Assembly (NCBI GenBank): GCA_020650975.1
Contig: JAIPMN010000708.1
Location: 11,235-32,588 of the forward strand
Reading direction: 5' to 3'
Origin: Apostichopus californicus
Taxonomy: Eukaryota > Echinodermata > Holothuroidea > Aspidochirotida > Stichopodidae
DNA: 21,354 bases
Part shown: positions 9,701 through 19,000 of the stretch, in pieces
How positions within the stretch are numbered: position 1 is the stretch's first letter
Layout of the letters: the number at the start of each line of letters is the position of its first letter
The notes under the pieces: generated by a model
Told to the model about the DNA's origin: nothing
Databases searched by the model: none
Seen by the model: only the letters and a program-made list of their open reading frames with translations
Position numbers and translations under genes: made by a program

Positions 9701-10262
9701 AGTATGATCATTCTTTTGAAATGCTCCTTTAAATTTAAATTTACTCAATAGGCCTAAATTTGTGTTAATGTTAGTCCATTGTTTCATAAAGTCTAATAAT
9801 TTAACCTAAACATGATATTTTTTATATCTTTTAACTTCATATAGACAACAGAACACCCTTAGTTAACATTCAACATAATTTGTCCTTGACAAAATTTGTA
9901 ACATTAAAAATATGTCATATGAGGCTATAAAAACTGTCTCGCGTTTTTCGGTTTTGTGTTCTATCTGAGGAACTGATCTAACGATTACTCTGTAAGAATG
10001 TGAAATGCAAACTGTACTTTAATTAATACACTTCAGTTGTTTAAGGTTCATTTCTCAAAAATTAAAATAGAAATAAAACCTCAACTCATAGCAGTGTCTT
10101 TTAATGGCCAACAACATGTAAAAATTTGTTGCTTACAGTCATCATTAAAAGTTACTAAAAGTATATTACTCACAGCTGGTATTACTGAGTAATGGATAAA
10201 ATTCACCCAAAGAATGGATCCAACACAATTGTTGTTTGGCACAGAGGTTGTAGATGGTTCCT
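600..10262 (-). CDS. STRA6L: STRA6-like / RBPR2-type retinol-binding-protein receptor, partial split gene
   Basis: STRA6-family proteins are multi-pass plasma-membrane receptors that take retinol from circulating retinol-binding protein into cells. Eight exons on the minus strand are seen: 10262-10174, 8350-8259, 7648-7506, 6793-6673, 4867-4813, 3662-3537, 3391-3318 and 744 (or 717)-600. All seven junctions keep frame (phases 0,2,1,2,0,0,2). Recognisable pieces in order are LLSFLEKRK, RVAYALAFGATA, GTFEVGVDCYPMFACIT with LVGSIFGFLYT, a Tyr/Pro hydrophobic segment, a basic YVKNLFQKKK loop, and YDPVAGF followed by a membrane segment. They follow the order of vertebrate STRA6 and RBPR2 as I remember them. 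The N-terminal exon with the ATG is unidentified, and the C-terminal half (remaining membrane segments and calmodulin-binding tail) lies beyond base 1. It could be STRA6 proper rather than RBPR2; the family call itself is firm. No frameshift or internal stop is seen in the chosen exons. Confidence 0.85.
856..960 (+). repeat. G-run plus two-copy GATACATCAT...CACCCCATCAG duplication
   Basis: A run of about 12 G at 859-871 is followed by GATACATCATCACACCCCAT and CAGACCAAACTG. A second GGGGGGAGGGGG run then precedes a copy carrying a short insertion (GATGCAACATCAC). It lies in the intron just upstream, in the minus sense, of STRA6-like exon H. Another G-run of about 13 is at 120-132. Confidence 0.8.
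1486..1606 (+). repeat. Two-copy tandem repeat, period 63
   Basis: TAATGTGGGGCGTAAATGCT and the following CTCTAGTAACATGG..TGTTTCAGTAGTCA occur twice, with the TGTGGGG word at 1491 and 1554. The copies are nearly identical. It lies in the STRA6-like G-H intron. Confidence 0.9.
2291..2395 (+). repeat. Two-copy tandem repeat, period 51
   Basis: CTAATACAATACCATCAGGC and the following TTATAACTGTTAGC..TTTATCTGGCTGTA occur at 2291 and 2342 with three or four differences. It lies in the same intron as the period-63 duplication. Confidence 0.9.
2693..2710. repeat. Perfect 18-bp palindrome ACCTACTGTACAGTAGGT
   Basis: The 18 bases equal their own reverse complement. The central TACTGTACAGTA is one of many TACTGTA/TACAGTA words in the window. 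It sits 35 bases before the DR1-bearing repeat fragment. Confidence 0.85.
2741..2975 (-). repeat. Reverse-oriented fragment of the AGGTCA-rich repeat
   Basis: TGACCTTTGACCTCCAC (2745-2761), then CAAAAAACAAGAGGAGCCCCAT, and later CATGTTTACAAGCT (2967-2980 region), give the tail, middle and head of the repeat in reverse order. It lies in the intron between STRA6-like exons G and H. Confidence 0.6.
3318..3391 (-). CDS. STRA6L: STRA6-like exon G (basic cytoplasmic loop)
   Basis: It encodes MVEKFMKTSEAIYVKNLFQK and then KKDK. Human STRA6 has a similar EEYLRNLLCRKK loop. The acceptor is TTTCCAG before 3391. Two overlapping donors exist: AAG|GTGTAA and, two bases on, GGT|GTAAGT. The second fits the U1 consensus better and is the only one in phase with the next exon, so the end is placed at 3318. 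Confidence 0.82.
3537..3662 (-). CDS. STRA6L: STRA6-like exon F (third/fourth membrane segment)
   Basis: It encodes exactly 42 codons, phase 0 at both ends: YEPRLGELPTLICIFFLDC and then a basic juxtamembrane stretch (VTIKQRLSKSK). In human STRA6 the equivalent is a Tyr-rich start followed by a hydrophobic helix and SFSRR-type basic residues. The acceptor is CTTCCTTCAG before 3662 and the donor is ACG|GTGAGA at 3536. Confidence 0.87.
3862..3945 (-). mobile_element. Possible decayed tRNA-derived SINE
   Basis: On the minus strand TGGCTACATCACTG (about 3942-3929) and GGTCCAAGTCC (3904-3894) sit at tRNA-like spacing. The second matches the RNA polymerase III B box GGTTCGANTCC at 9 of 11 positions; the first is a poor A box. 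No target duplication or tail was recognised. This is a weak call. Confidence 0.25.
4813..4867 (-). CDS. STRA6L: STRA6-like exon E (55 bases)
   Basis: This small exon encodes the end of the helix begun in exon D: Trp-Phe-Cys-Phe-Gln-Leu-Ala-Ser-Val-Ile-Leu-Cys-Pro and then basic residues. Vertebrate relatives have a matching helix ending in Cys-Pro. The acceptor is TTGTTCAG before 4867, and the donor is ACA|GTAAGT at 4812 (phase 0). Confidence 0.85.
5389..5447 (+). repeat. ACTGTACACAC microsatellite
   Basis: CACTGTACAC is repeated with 9- and 11-base spacing over about 58 bases. Open frames crossing it on both strands (5257-5457 minus, 5266-5460 and 5327-5578 plus) are produced by the repeat and do not look like genes. 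Confidence 0.9.
6673..6793 (-). CDS. STRA6L: STRA6-like exon D (GTFEVGVDCYPMFACIT helix)
   Basis: This exon carries the strongest family signature. Residues read GTIGTFEVGVDCYPMFACIT followed by a basic turn and LVGSIFGFLYTST. In RBPR2 and STRA6 the same place has a Tyr-Pro-x-x-Ala-Cys helix, then a Leu-Val/Leu-Gly-Ser helix start. The acceptor is TTATTTTAG before 6793 and the donor is TTG|GTGAGT at 6672. The two leftover bases TG plus the next exon's G make Trp, as in vertebrate relatives. Confidence 0.9.
6794..7505 (-). other. STRA6-like intron D-C; nothing further seen
   Basis: AT-rich sequence with a short CT run near 7411-7419. No exon, hairpin or repeat of note was recognised. The intron between exons C and B (7649-8258) is likewise plain, with an AT-rich stretch near 7840-8000. 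Confidence 0.65.
7506..7648 (-). CDS. STRA6L: STRA6-like exon C (second membrane helix, RVAYALAFGATA)
   Basis: It encodes about 48 residues: PINLVDNQENRVAYALAFG, then a hydrophobic stretch, an acidic/aromatic extracellular loop (FEYYY) and SSQPWVR. It aligns with human STRA6 around the segment PSPVDFLAGDRPRAV and the following helix. The acceptor is TTTCCTCTAG before 7648, after a pyrimidine-rich tract, and the donor is AGAA|GTAAGT at 7505. Entry phase is 2 and exit phase 1, matching both neighbours. Confidence 0.88.
8259..8350 (-). CDS. STRA6L: STRA6-like exon B (end of first membrane helix plus cytoplasmic basic segment)
   Basis: This 92-base exon encodes a hydrophobic stretch (ITIIVLLSFLEKRK) followed by basic cytoplasmic residues and ends F-A-F-I plus two bases. 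The phase-0 acceptor (CTGTATAG|ATCAC) follows exon A exactly, and the phase-2 donor (ATATA|GTGAGT) joins the next exon to give Tyr-Pro-Ile-Asn. The LLSFLEKR run is like RBPR2. The acceptor is the last copy of a nine-copy tandem array (see the repeat at 8334-8715), so the exon's first 17 bases are themselves repeat sequence. Confidence 0.8.
8334..8715 (-). repeat. Nine-copy minisatellite made of a 3' splice site
   Basis: The core GATCTATACAGTATAG begins at 8348, 8391, 8429, 8472, 8515, 8553, 8596, 8634 and 8677, with spacings of 43, 38, 43, 43, 38, 43, 38 and 43 bases. On the minus strand each core reads as a pyrimidine-rich tract, CTGTATAG and then ATCAC, i.e. the acceptor of the STRA6-like exon at 8350-8259 (the 8677 copy has one change in the tract). 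Units reached by the 38-base spacing also carry the first 17 bases of that exon (ATCACAATCATTGTGTT). Copies are nearly identical, suggesting recent expansion. Confidence 0.93.
8716..10173 (-). other. STRA6-like intron A-B beyond the acceptor array
   Basis: It contains the reversed AGGTCA-rich copies (9090-9375). The open frame 8861-9061 minus has no domain, and its neighbourhood gives no phase-compatible splice pair. The remainder is featureless AT-rich sequence. Confidence 0.6.
9090..9375 (-). repeat. Reverse-oriented copies of the AGGTCA-rich repeat
   Basis: The head word appears reversed three times, about 130 bases apart: TTATCATGTTAACAAG near 9096 and 9357, and TTATCATGTTTACAAG near 9226. 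TTTGACCTCTGCTGACTC (9120-9137) and TTGACCTTGAATGA (9263-9276) correspond to the reversed tail. The string CAGCAGAGGTCAAAGTCTGA on the minus strand matches the last unit near 19400-19420. Confidence 0.65.
10174..10262 (-). CDS. STRA6L: STRA6-like exon A (extracellular N-terminus into first membrane segment)
   Basis: It encodes about 29 residues, including VPNNNCVGSI and FIHYSVIPA. The family has a Cys-containing extracellular N-terminus leading into the first membrane helix at this place. The donor is GCT|GTGAGT at 10173 (phase 0). The acceptor is either ..AAACAG before 10262 (phase 1) or ..CAGAG before 10260 (phase 0), and the upstream exon needed to decide was not found. The open frame extends a little upstream but contains no ATG, only a TTG codon, so this is not the initiating exon. 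Confidence 0.7.
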
Positions 10263-12558
10263 CTGTTTCAAGTAAAAACAAATAACAATTAATTGACAGA
10301 TAAATAAATGCATATATATTACATCAAAACAGAAACCTACAGATGTAATGTCTTTACTGTAGTGTTACTATACAGTATCTATTGACAATAAAATGATATA
10401 TTGTACCTAGCAGCCGACAGTAGGCCTACATTCATGTTTTCCCGTCATAGGTGTACATGTTTTAGGCCTAGGCCTACATGTTTTCAGTTATCCCTGTCGA
10501 AAAATTCAAGATTACGCACCCAAAGTGGAAGTAACATCGGCAGCCATAACAAGAGAGGACGTGCTCAGCTAAGTAAGAGTAAGACAACCTCGTTTCCAGC
10601 GAAAGAGTTTGGACACGCAAGCGCCACTGAAGCCAACTCAAAAACTGATCAATCCTCCATATACCTAAAACTCGACACAGAGACTACTTAGTAACGTTTT
10701 GTTCGCCAAAGAGTTAGTGTAACACTAACTTTGTACATCACAGTCAAAATACAGCTGGTGGCTCTCTCGGCAGACAGCTCGATGCATGTATGACTCACTG
10801 TGTTTACTTCTCCAGCTAGAGAGGATATGTATGTAGGTATATTCCAATAGAGTCTACATCAATCCGCCCGAGTGTTCTCGCTGGGGAAAAGTGGGGAAAA
10901 GCCTTTGTAGCACATCATTTGTCAGCTATCCAGTGATGGGTAGGATTTAGCTAGTGAAAACTTCTACAAGGACTAAGTGACCACATTACTCTGACGATTT
11001 AGTGTGCAAGTCATGGTGCAAGTATATGGAGTATGCTACCGTGAGCCGACTGTTGTAAAGAGTGGTATAAATTATCGGTGTGGCGTCCTCCACTTTCAGG
11101 CAAGGCGTCACGAGCAACTGCACAACAGGCTCTGAGTGATTCCATGTGTTCCGAAACCGATGAACAGACATGAATGCATGGAGATGATTTGAAGATAATC
11201 ATTGTCATGCATGATTGGTCAGCTCGAAACTCAAAAGATATATCAAATATATCATTACCCATGTATGACGGGACGCTTTAGACCACATGGGTGCAAAATG
11301 CGCCCGAGCAACATTACTGCGGTCCACTGGCACTAGATGTGGCCCGTGGAACCTTATAATGTCCAATCGTAACAACTGAAAAAATTATTCACTGAATAAG
11401 GTCTAATATTGTGATCTTTTATTGGTACTTTGGTTCCCACTATTTTTTGTCGTTTCGACTGTGATGCGGTCTGCGGACGGTAAATTATGGCTCGCAAGAT
11501 CAATTTCGTAACTATCCATGTGTTGGATTGTCTATCCATGCGTTAGATAATTGTCCGAATACCACTTCTTCGTAGTATATAGTGTTCATGGTGCTTGTTG
11601 AGATTCCACCTGAACGCATGCACCATTTATAGTAGCAAAATTCGAACCATAAATTCAATTCAATTTCTTCAACAAATTACAATGATCACCCCGCCCGCAT
11701 ATTCGAATGGGGGTCACTACGATCAGGGAGAAGGAATTGTGCGTATCAATGAGTGCATGCTATATGTTAATTTATTTAACGTTGCTCGGGCACGGTCACG
11801 GCCTCCATCAACATCCTTCTTGAAAACTGGTCAATTTGCACTCCTGCATACCTCTATAGCTTGCCCCACATACTCTCCCCCTTCTCTGCAAGTTCTGGCG
11901 CCTCCACTGTAGGGAAGATGGACTATTTCATCGGGACAATGATTCGTCCAGGCTCTCGGGTATTTATGGGGTAAAAGTTCCTCCACTTGAAATGGCTGAC
12001 ATTTTATAAAGCACACATGCAGATTGGTTAATTGTAGCCTATGAAGTACACACATGTATAGTTAAATAAAGGAAAAGATATCATCATTTTGCATATCTAA
12101 GTCCCTTACCGAAAACAAAATAATTAAAAAGAGGGGGCTGGGGGGCCTTAACGAGCGTTAGCCAAAAATTGTAGGGTGTAGGGTGTGCATGATTGTGCGT
12201 TGAAGTCACCGTACATAAGGTAGAATCACAGTTCTGTGGTACAAAATCGGCGTTTCATCTAGCTAGAAATATGCTAATATGGTCAGCAAGCTTCAAAAGT
12301 AAGGAGGTCACGTCGGCTGTTTGGTATCGCCCAATTATAGAGACTCTTTCACTTACGGCCTCAAATATTTCTTTTGAATTTTAACTTGAAGGAACATATA
12401 TATTCAATGATTTGTTGGTTTCAAACTTTTAAACATATATTATTCAGAAACGTAGCTTGTCAAGAAAATATCGAATTAATTGTACAAGTTGAGTATTTCA
12501 ATCCCCAAAAAATGTTGATCGTTTAAACTGTCAAGTTCTAAGCGCGTTGTACTCTGAC
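10263..12558. other. Head-to-head intergenic region and unresolved STRA6-like 5' end
   Basis: The missing initiating exon and promoter of the STRA6-like gene should be in this stretch or its plus-side continuation. Stretches from about 10430 to 11950 are less AT-rich than the introns. The frames at 10401-10691, 10986-11262, 11595-11912 and 12193-12384 show no recognised domain. An 11-base inverted pair (GCCCGAGCAAC at 11302, GTTGCTCGGGC at 11781) is present, but its flanks do not extend the match. Confidence 0.5.
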
Positions 12559-12579
12559 CCTTCCCACAATGCATGGCGA
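12559..12579 (+). promoter_or_regulatory. ZNF143/Staf-type promoter element
   Basis: CCTTCCCACAATGCATGGCG fits the ZNF143/Staf consensus (TWCCCAnnATGCnnnRCG) at essentially all fixed positions. Such sites are known to sit close upstream of transcription starts of housekeeping genes. It lies about 440 bases before the CHD start codon, so I infer that it marks the CHD promoter. No TATA box is obvious nearby. Confidence 0.5.
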
Positions 12580-12846
12580 CATATGTTGCGGAAAAATTGC
12601 TTGTTAGGAACATGTATCACTGAGCTAGAGGGAAGGATATAATGTCTCCTTGGCAATTGTAAACAATTTTTTCTCCAACCAGGATTTGCATTCATATCAG
12701 GATATTCTCACGAAGTTTTTGATGCCACCTCCTGAGAGGAAGGAGGGTTGCTGCAGTGGAGGAGGGTCGGCGACATCCTTGCAACCGCCTATAGTCTCAT
12801 CTGTACATGCATTGCTTACGCATTTGACAGTTGGTACTTGGTAGCC

Positions 12847-13008
12847 ATGTTTAATTTCAAGGGTGGTTCTGACTCTTGCCAGTATTTACAAATATTTTGC
12901 TCAAATTGCAGAGTTTCAGAGAGATTCCCGTTTTTGTCAAATCCTGGAACAAAACTGACTCGAAATATTAAGATTTTACCATCTCTTGATCCCTTGATTT
13001 CATATTAA
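12847..13008 (+). other. Possible upstream ORF in the CHD 5' leader (53 codons)
   Basis: If transcription starts near the element at 12559, the leader contains an ATG-initiated frame from 12847 to a stop ten bases before the CHD start codon. The peptide shows no recognised domain. It would matter only if the leader is unspliced here. Confidence 0.25.
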
Positions 13009-13018
13009 CAATTTTGTC

Positions 13019-13030
13019 ATGATGGAACGA
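13019..13030 (+). CDS. CHD1: CHD exon 1 coding part: start codon and four residues (MMER)
   Basis: ATGATGGAACGA is followed at once by a perfect donor GTAAGT (13031). It is in phase 0 with the next exon, giving MMER-MDSESKDEEPSS. Vertebrate CHD2 also begins with Met-Met-Arg. If this exon were not used, translation could start at the ATG that opens the next exon (13512), losing only four residues. The 5' untranslated part of this exon would extend upstream towards the element at 12559. Confidence 0.6.
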
Positions 13031-16000
13031 GTAAGTAAATTTTTTTGTATCGTTTTTATCAATTTTGAATGTTTTATGGCATATTCTACATTTTAGAGTA
13101 ACATTTTGATAAATTAACATCATTATACGTTCTGATAGTCTGGTATGTTACAGTACAACTTGGCAGTAAAGGCACTTAAAAACATTGCTGTTTACCGTGG
13201 TATTGACTAATAAATTGTCTGATTTTCTACCTTTTTGACTATTTATGTTCATTTAGTAAAACTTGCAATATCACAACTGGTTTAGCATCAAGTGGAGCTC
13301 CAGGAGCTCTGAATAATGTTTATTCCTTGTACATCTCTACAAGATCATTCTTCACAAAGTGAAGAGGGTATCAGCTAAGAAAAGTAATATTTGTTTTATG
13401 TGTCTACAGGTCCTAACTTAAGGCTGCTGTAGAGTATCATTTAGGCCTAGTGGGCCCAAAATGATCTCAGTGATTACCTGTAAGTTTCACAAATGTACTG
13501 TTTCTTCTTAGATGGATAGTGAATCAAAAGATGAGGAACCCTCATCACCTGTTGATGACCATAATGAAGTTGCAAGCAACTCATCAGAAGTAGAAGAAAA
13601 CACAAGGTCAGAATTCTGCTTGTTGTCACTGATAGTGATATAGGCTAGGCCCCTAAATCCCAATTAGTTGGACTGTTTTTGCCATTTTGCTCTCTAGGAA
13701 TTGTATACAGGCTATCAGTTAAAATAACTTCAAAGATATATAGTATCCTCCAGTTTGTTTTGCTGATTGGATAATATTGATGTCAATATTGAGTTGGTAA
13801 GACATTGCTTGATTGCATTGGGAAGAACGAGTCAATTACCCGACAAATCAGATTTAAAGCTAAATGTATGTGATCCTTATAACCTCTCTGTGCAACTGTA
13901 GTAGTTTAAAGCTAGATTAGAAACATTTGAGTAAGTAAAAAATCCCTTGCAGAAAAGTAGCATTGGAAACCATATGTATCATACATAACTCAATACAATT
14001 CAATGGTAGTGCTAACTTCTATTGGAATTTGTAAAGAAATAATGTTTGTAGCTCTATTTCTATATAACCTGAGAATCAAGAACTGTTTTTCCCATTTTAA
14101 CACAAGGAATAAGACTATTGTGAATATTTAAGCCTGTGTTGGCCAAAACATGCCGGGAGGTTAAAAGAATTGAGCATAGTTCAGAGTACATTAGAAAGAC
14201 CATGGGTTGTTAGGCGGTTGTATCTCACTATTAGATAGGGAGTCTCATTGTTTTGATTTTTAATCTCTGATATGTTCATTGCACCTTAAAATAGGTCCAT
14301 GAATTGTGTTGAAGTGAAATAGTTGCTCACTTTGTGAAGTTATGAGTTTGATAGGTTAGGTTTTTGTATAGCATTTATATTTTTGATGGTCAATTGCAAA
14401 AGTGAACTTTCTATTAGAGCCATAGGAACAGTGAACATCTGAAACAGCCTAACAGATTCATCAAAGGAGATGTAGTCACATAAGTTACTAATATTACAAT
14501 TTTTTTCTTCAGTATTTCAAATAAGTCTATTCATGTTTTGTAAATGTAGTTTTTCATGTTTTTGGGAATGCTTTGTTATTTTTTAGCATCTTCTTCATAT
14601 CATGTACAAAAATATGTACATACAATCTAGGCAGGTATTCTTTGTGACTAATGCTATAAAACAGATTGAAAAATGTGCCCAAAATATCTCTTTGCATCTT
14701 TCAAAGATGTTGGCTAACTCCAAATTTAACAATAGTCTCCATTATTTTACAATGGGGCCCATGGAGTTTGTACACATGTTACACACTTAACAGTACCCAG
14801 GGCTTATACTGTTCTTAACATCCTTGTATGGGTATAGCCTGCTCTGTGGTACTGTAGTAGGGCAGTTACTCGGTTGATTTTGTCAAGAATATAATCAACT
14901 GTCATGGGTGGTGTTTCCACATACCATGTTGCAATGTGTTGTGTGAGTGTCATTTCTGAGGTACAGGTAGCATGAACTGATTTTGTTTAATGTAGAATCA
15001 GTGCAACATTGCATTGCAAACAGTATATATAGCACTTAGGCTGCTGCATAACCAGTGCTTTTTACCAGTGGAAGAATCCATTGACAGTGGAAAAATAACA
15101 TTGAATCGGTTTTGCTTGTCTGAATATTAGTCTTCTTGGCCTGTTACTTTCCAAATTATTTATTTATTAATGTTTTTTTACTATTTTATTTTTTTATGTG
15201 AATTGTATGCATTAAACATTATTCTCGTAACACAGTGCAGTAGTAGCTCAAGAAGAAACTGACTACCCTTGATTTCACTGTTCACAGTTGTTTTTGATTG
15301 TCATACTGAATATTAAATATACTGTAAACATATAGAGCTCCTTGAGATCTGTAATGTACTTGCAGTTACACATGTGTACAATTACAGAACTTTGTGCAAT
15401 GAGTGTACAGTACAGTACTTACTTGACCCTTTTGCTATCTGCAAATTATTTTCTTACTGTTCATCACAAATTGACTACTGTGGTACTCAGCAGTTTCAAA
15501 TAGAGATTCATTAATTGCTAATAGATTTATTTTTTACCGTAGTGGGAATGAGAGCTCAGCATCTGAACAGCAACAGGAATCACATGAAGAGGCAAGTCAT
15601 TCTGGAAATGGGGAGCAATCGGAAGAAGAGCCGCATAGGGATTGGGCAGATGAAAACCAATCAAATCGAGGTTCACATTCAGAGGAAGAGAAGGAAGATG
15701 AAGCTCATTCGGATGCTTCTGTTGACTACAGGAAAGATTCAGATGATGATGAAGATGGAAACAAGGAGAACGAAGGTGAAGATGAAGCAGATGAGGATGA
15801 CGGTGATGATGATGCCTTCAAGAATGACGATGATGATGATGATGATGATGACGATGATGATGATGATGACAACAACGATGAAGATAGTGATGATGATCCA
15901 CCAATGAAAAAGAACCAAAATAAAAAGAAGACCAACAAAAATTTCACTAGGAAAGAAAGTCTGCGAGACTTGAAAGGGGTAAAGTGATCAGCAAATTTAA

Positions 16001-19000
16001 CTAGCTATGTAGATAGTCATTCTTTTTCTTTGAAAATTGCCGTGGTGTATTACCATTTCGATGATAATCCAAGGCAATTTCTAAGTTGCCCCCCTCCCTC
16101 CCTCCTTGTCCCTCTCAATCCGTAATCCAAGTCTTGGTCTAGAGTCAATAAGAACATGTGTACACAACATGAAATAAGCTGAAAGTAGAGCAGGATGTTC
16201 ACTTTTCTTTCAATTTATTTACAGTATTGGGAGGATTTTCCAGATCTTTATGGAGTAAGGAGGTCAAGCAGATCTAGAAAGGAAGTTGAACGGTTCACAG
16301 CTGCTGTAAGTTGTTTTTCGTCTGTGAGGTTCAATAGCCAAAGTCAAGTCAGATTTAAATTACCGTTTTAACTTTTAATAGTTGTGTATTGTAGTTGACT
16401 AGGATTGTTTCTAAGTGTAACAATCACTGATAGGGCAAATTTTTAATGGTCATCAGATCGTCTGAGTTGACTGAATTTTGTCTCAGAGAAGGAGAAATGG
16501 GAAAATTCCATACAAATTTGTCCTACCTGAGAAGAAAGCTCAAATACACACGTGGAATTGATCATATCTAGCGACCTATTTGGTTTAAATTCAGTTCCTT
16601 CAAGGAGGAAATTGCAAAGATGCTGTTGTGTTGGAGATGTAATGCAAATGCAGTTGAGGACATAGGACATTAATAGTTTGTCAAGGACTCATTGCTGTCT
16701 AAACTAACAACCCATCGTGAATAACATCAGCAGCAGTGTACAGCATTGTTACGAACACAGGATTCTGCGTCCGGGATGGAATGTTTAGCCACAGACACGA
16801 AATCTTCAAATTGCTTGCCTCCCGTGGATGCAAACTTATTATATATTAAATTGTACATTCATATTTCTTGGTTGCAAACTTTTTCGCATTCCCTTTAACC
16901 ACATGCTCCAGTTATTTTTTTAGTTGTGCAGTGTTCATACATCGTCAAAAGTAGTCATTGAAGCTTGAGTTTTTTAATCAACATTGCGTAAAGAGTTATT
17001 TACTGTACATACTGTACAGTGGGAAAGGGGTTGGAACTGGCCAGGGTTGGGCTGACTTGCCTATAGTGGTTGGTGAAAAGGAAAACATTGTTTAACTTTG
17101 AAATAAAACTTATTAATTAAAGGGGTTTATAAAAGTTGTGAGCAAATAGCAGACCGGGTCGTGTTCTTGTGTCATCAAGATCTACAAGTAATATTTTCTA
17201 CAAAGTTTTAGGGGCTCAATAAAATCAGTGAAAAGTGCAGTATTTTTATTGCATTTTTTCTCTAGGCACTGGTTTACTTTACATTGATTTCGGGCATCAC
17301 AGCGTATTCATAGCCTATAACATATTCACAGATGCTATGTAAGGGAGTTGTATACCATACAGTAGTATGCATGCGTGATGTCTAGGCCAGCATATTCTAG
17401 TAACAAATTTCCCTCTTCGGAATTGACAGCCAGTTTGTTGTATTTTAGTTACAAGTTTCATCATCTGATTTTTCTTTCTTGCATATTATAGACCTTTCAC
17501 TATCTATAGGCTTATGTTGTGCACAAGCCAATGTGTTGTCAGGGGTCATTATAGCTAAGTATTGAGTGTTCCTCTACAGGTATTTTAAAGTGCATGTTTT
17601 CATGGAGGACTGTATGGACGCAAGTTTTGCTGAGCGGATGCAAACATCTTTAAGCCTTAGTAACAATACTGAGTGTATGAACATATGCCTAGTCCTGTTC
17701 TTGAATGTAACAAACACTTCCAAGGAAGATGGCGCTTCATTTTATTGTTGATTTTGTTTGTTTATTTTCAATTTGATAGCCGGGAGAGGAAAATGATCAA
17801 CCACAAAAAGAAGGCAGAAAGAGGAAGAACAGTACATCAAGTAACAAGATGTTAAAGAGTCGAGGCCCGACAGGAAGGAGACCGTAAGTTCTAATACCAA
17901 CCTATAGGTGCTCATCAATTACTTGAAAAAAAAGTATCTTGGCAAGAAGTTATCCTTTTATGAGTTAAAAAATCATGTAGCAAGAACACCAAAGTAGCAA
18001 AATGACAGTTGATTTACTAGTGCTTAAATTTGTCTCATAACACTGTACAGGGCATACATTAACTATGGAGCTTGTTTAGTACATCAGTAGTTACAACACC
18101 TTGAAACGGTAAAAAGTCCAGATGTCAAAAGATTCCATATTGAGAATGTACAAACTGAATGTGTTGAGGATGGAACAGTTGCTCCATTCCTACCCTAGTA
18201 AACTACTTCCCCTTTCTTATTTATGTGATGAAGGACTTAAACATCTATCTATGCTTATGAAGTGTTTTTGGTTACTTGCCATATGTGGCGTACTTGCCAT
18301 ATGTGGCAAGTAACCTATATGCTGTCAAGTTGATGTGTGTATGTATGTGACGCCCTAGCTCGTAAACATGATATCTCCAGGTAGGAAACCTCTGCTGTTC
18401 TCATATGTGGCATGTTACTTCCCCATAATTAGTACAACAACATGATTGTTTTCAGTGGAGGTAAAAGGTCATTTGGGGTCAGCAGAGGGCAAAATGTGAA
18501 AGTTTAAAAAATGGTGTACATATCTCCAGAATCTGAACATCAAAGAAGCTCGTTTATGCATAGTAGGATAACCTTATGTAGTGTAAATGTTTTGCACAAC
18601 TTGGTGTAAGTCAGAGTTCATGTAAGGTCACCAGGGGTCAAAACTTTAATTCCTTGTAAACATAATATCTCCTGACAGGAAACTTGGATGGCTCTCATAT
18701 TAAGCATGTAGCTTCCCTATCAGAGTAAAAGAACCTTTTTGTTTGTGTGGAGGTTAAAGGTCATTTGGGGTCATCAAAGGTCATACTCAAAAGCCTTATG
18801 AACACCAGCCTTGTTAACATGATATCCTTAGATAGGTTACATCACAGCTCATATTTTGGCATGTGTCTTCCTTATAGTAAGTACAAGGACCCTTTTATTT
18901 TGGGGAGTGGTCAAAGGTCATTTGGGGTCAGCAGAGGTCCAAATTTCAAAATATCAAAAGTACTTTATATTGCAAACTTTACATTCAAATGAGGTTAAAT

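Noticed and set aside
10401..10691. Plus-strand open frame of 96 codons in the intergenic gap
   Set aside because: No recognised domain, low-complexity start with TAGGCCTA words, and no matching splice partner.
10986..11262. Two overlapping minus-strand frames, considered as the missing STRA6-like first exon
   Set aside because: No hydrophobic or family-like sequence and no donor in the required phase was found.
11302..11791. Inverted GCCCGAGCAAC pair as ends of a transposon
   Set aside because: Only 11 bases match, flanks do not continue the pairing, no target duplication and no transposase between them.
11595..11912. Plus-strand open frame of 105 codons
   Set aside because: No domain and not initiated at an ATG; probably a chance frame in a less AT-rich stretch.
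12748..13008. 86-codon frame just before the CHD start
   Set aside because: It begins at TTG rather than ATG; only the shorter ATG frame from 12847 is kept as a possible upstream ORF.
15515..15907. Plus-strand Met-rich frame of 130 codons
   Set aside because: It is another frame of CHD exon 3; the acidic frame has matching splice phases and family similarity.
15726..15947. Minus-strand frame rich in poly-Ser
   Set aside because: It is the antisense of the GAT-repeat in CHD exon 3; no splice or start support.
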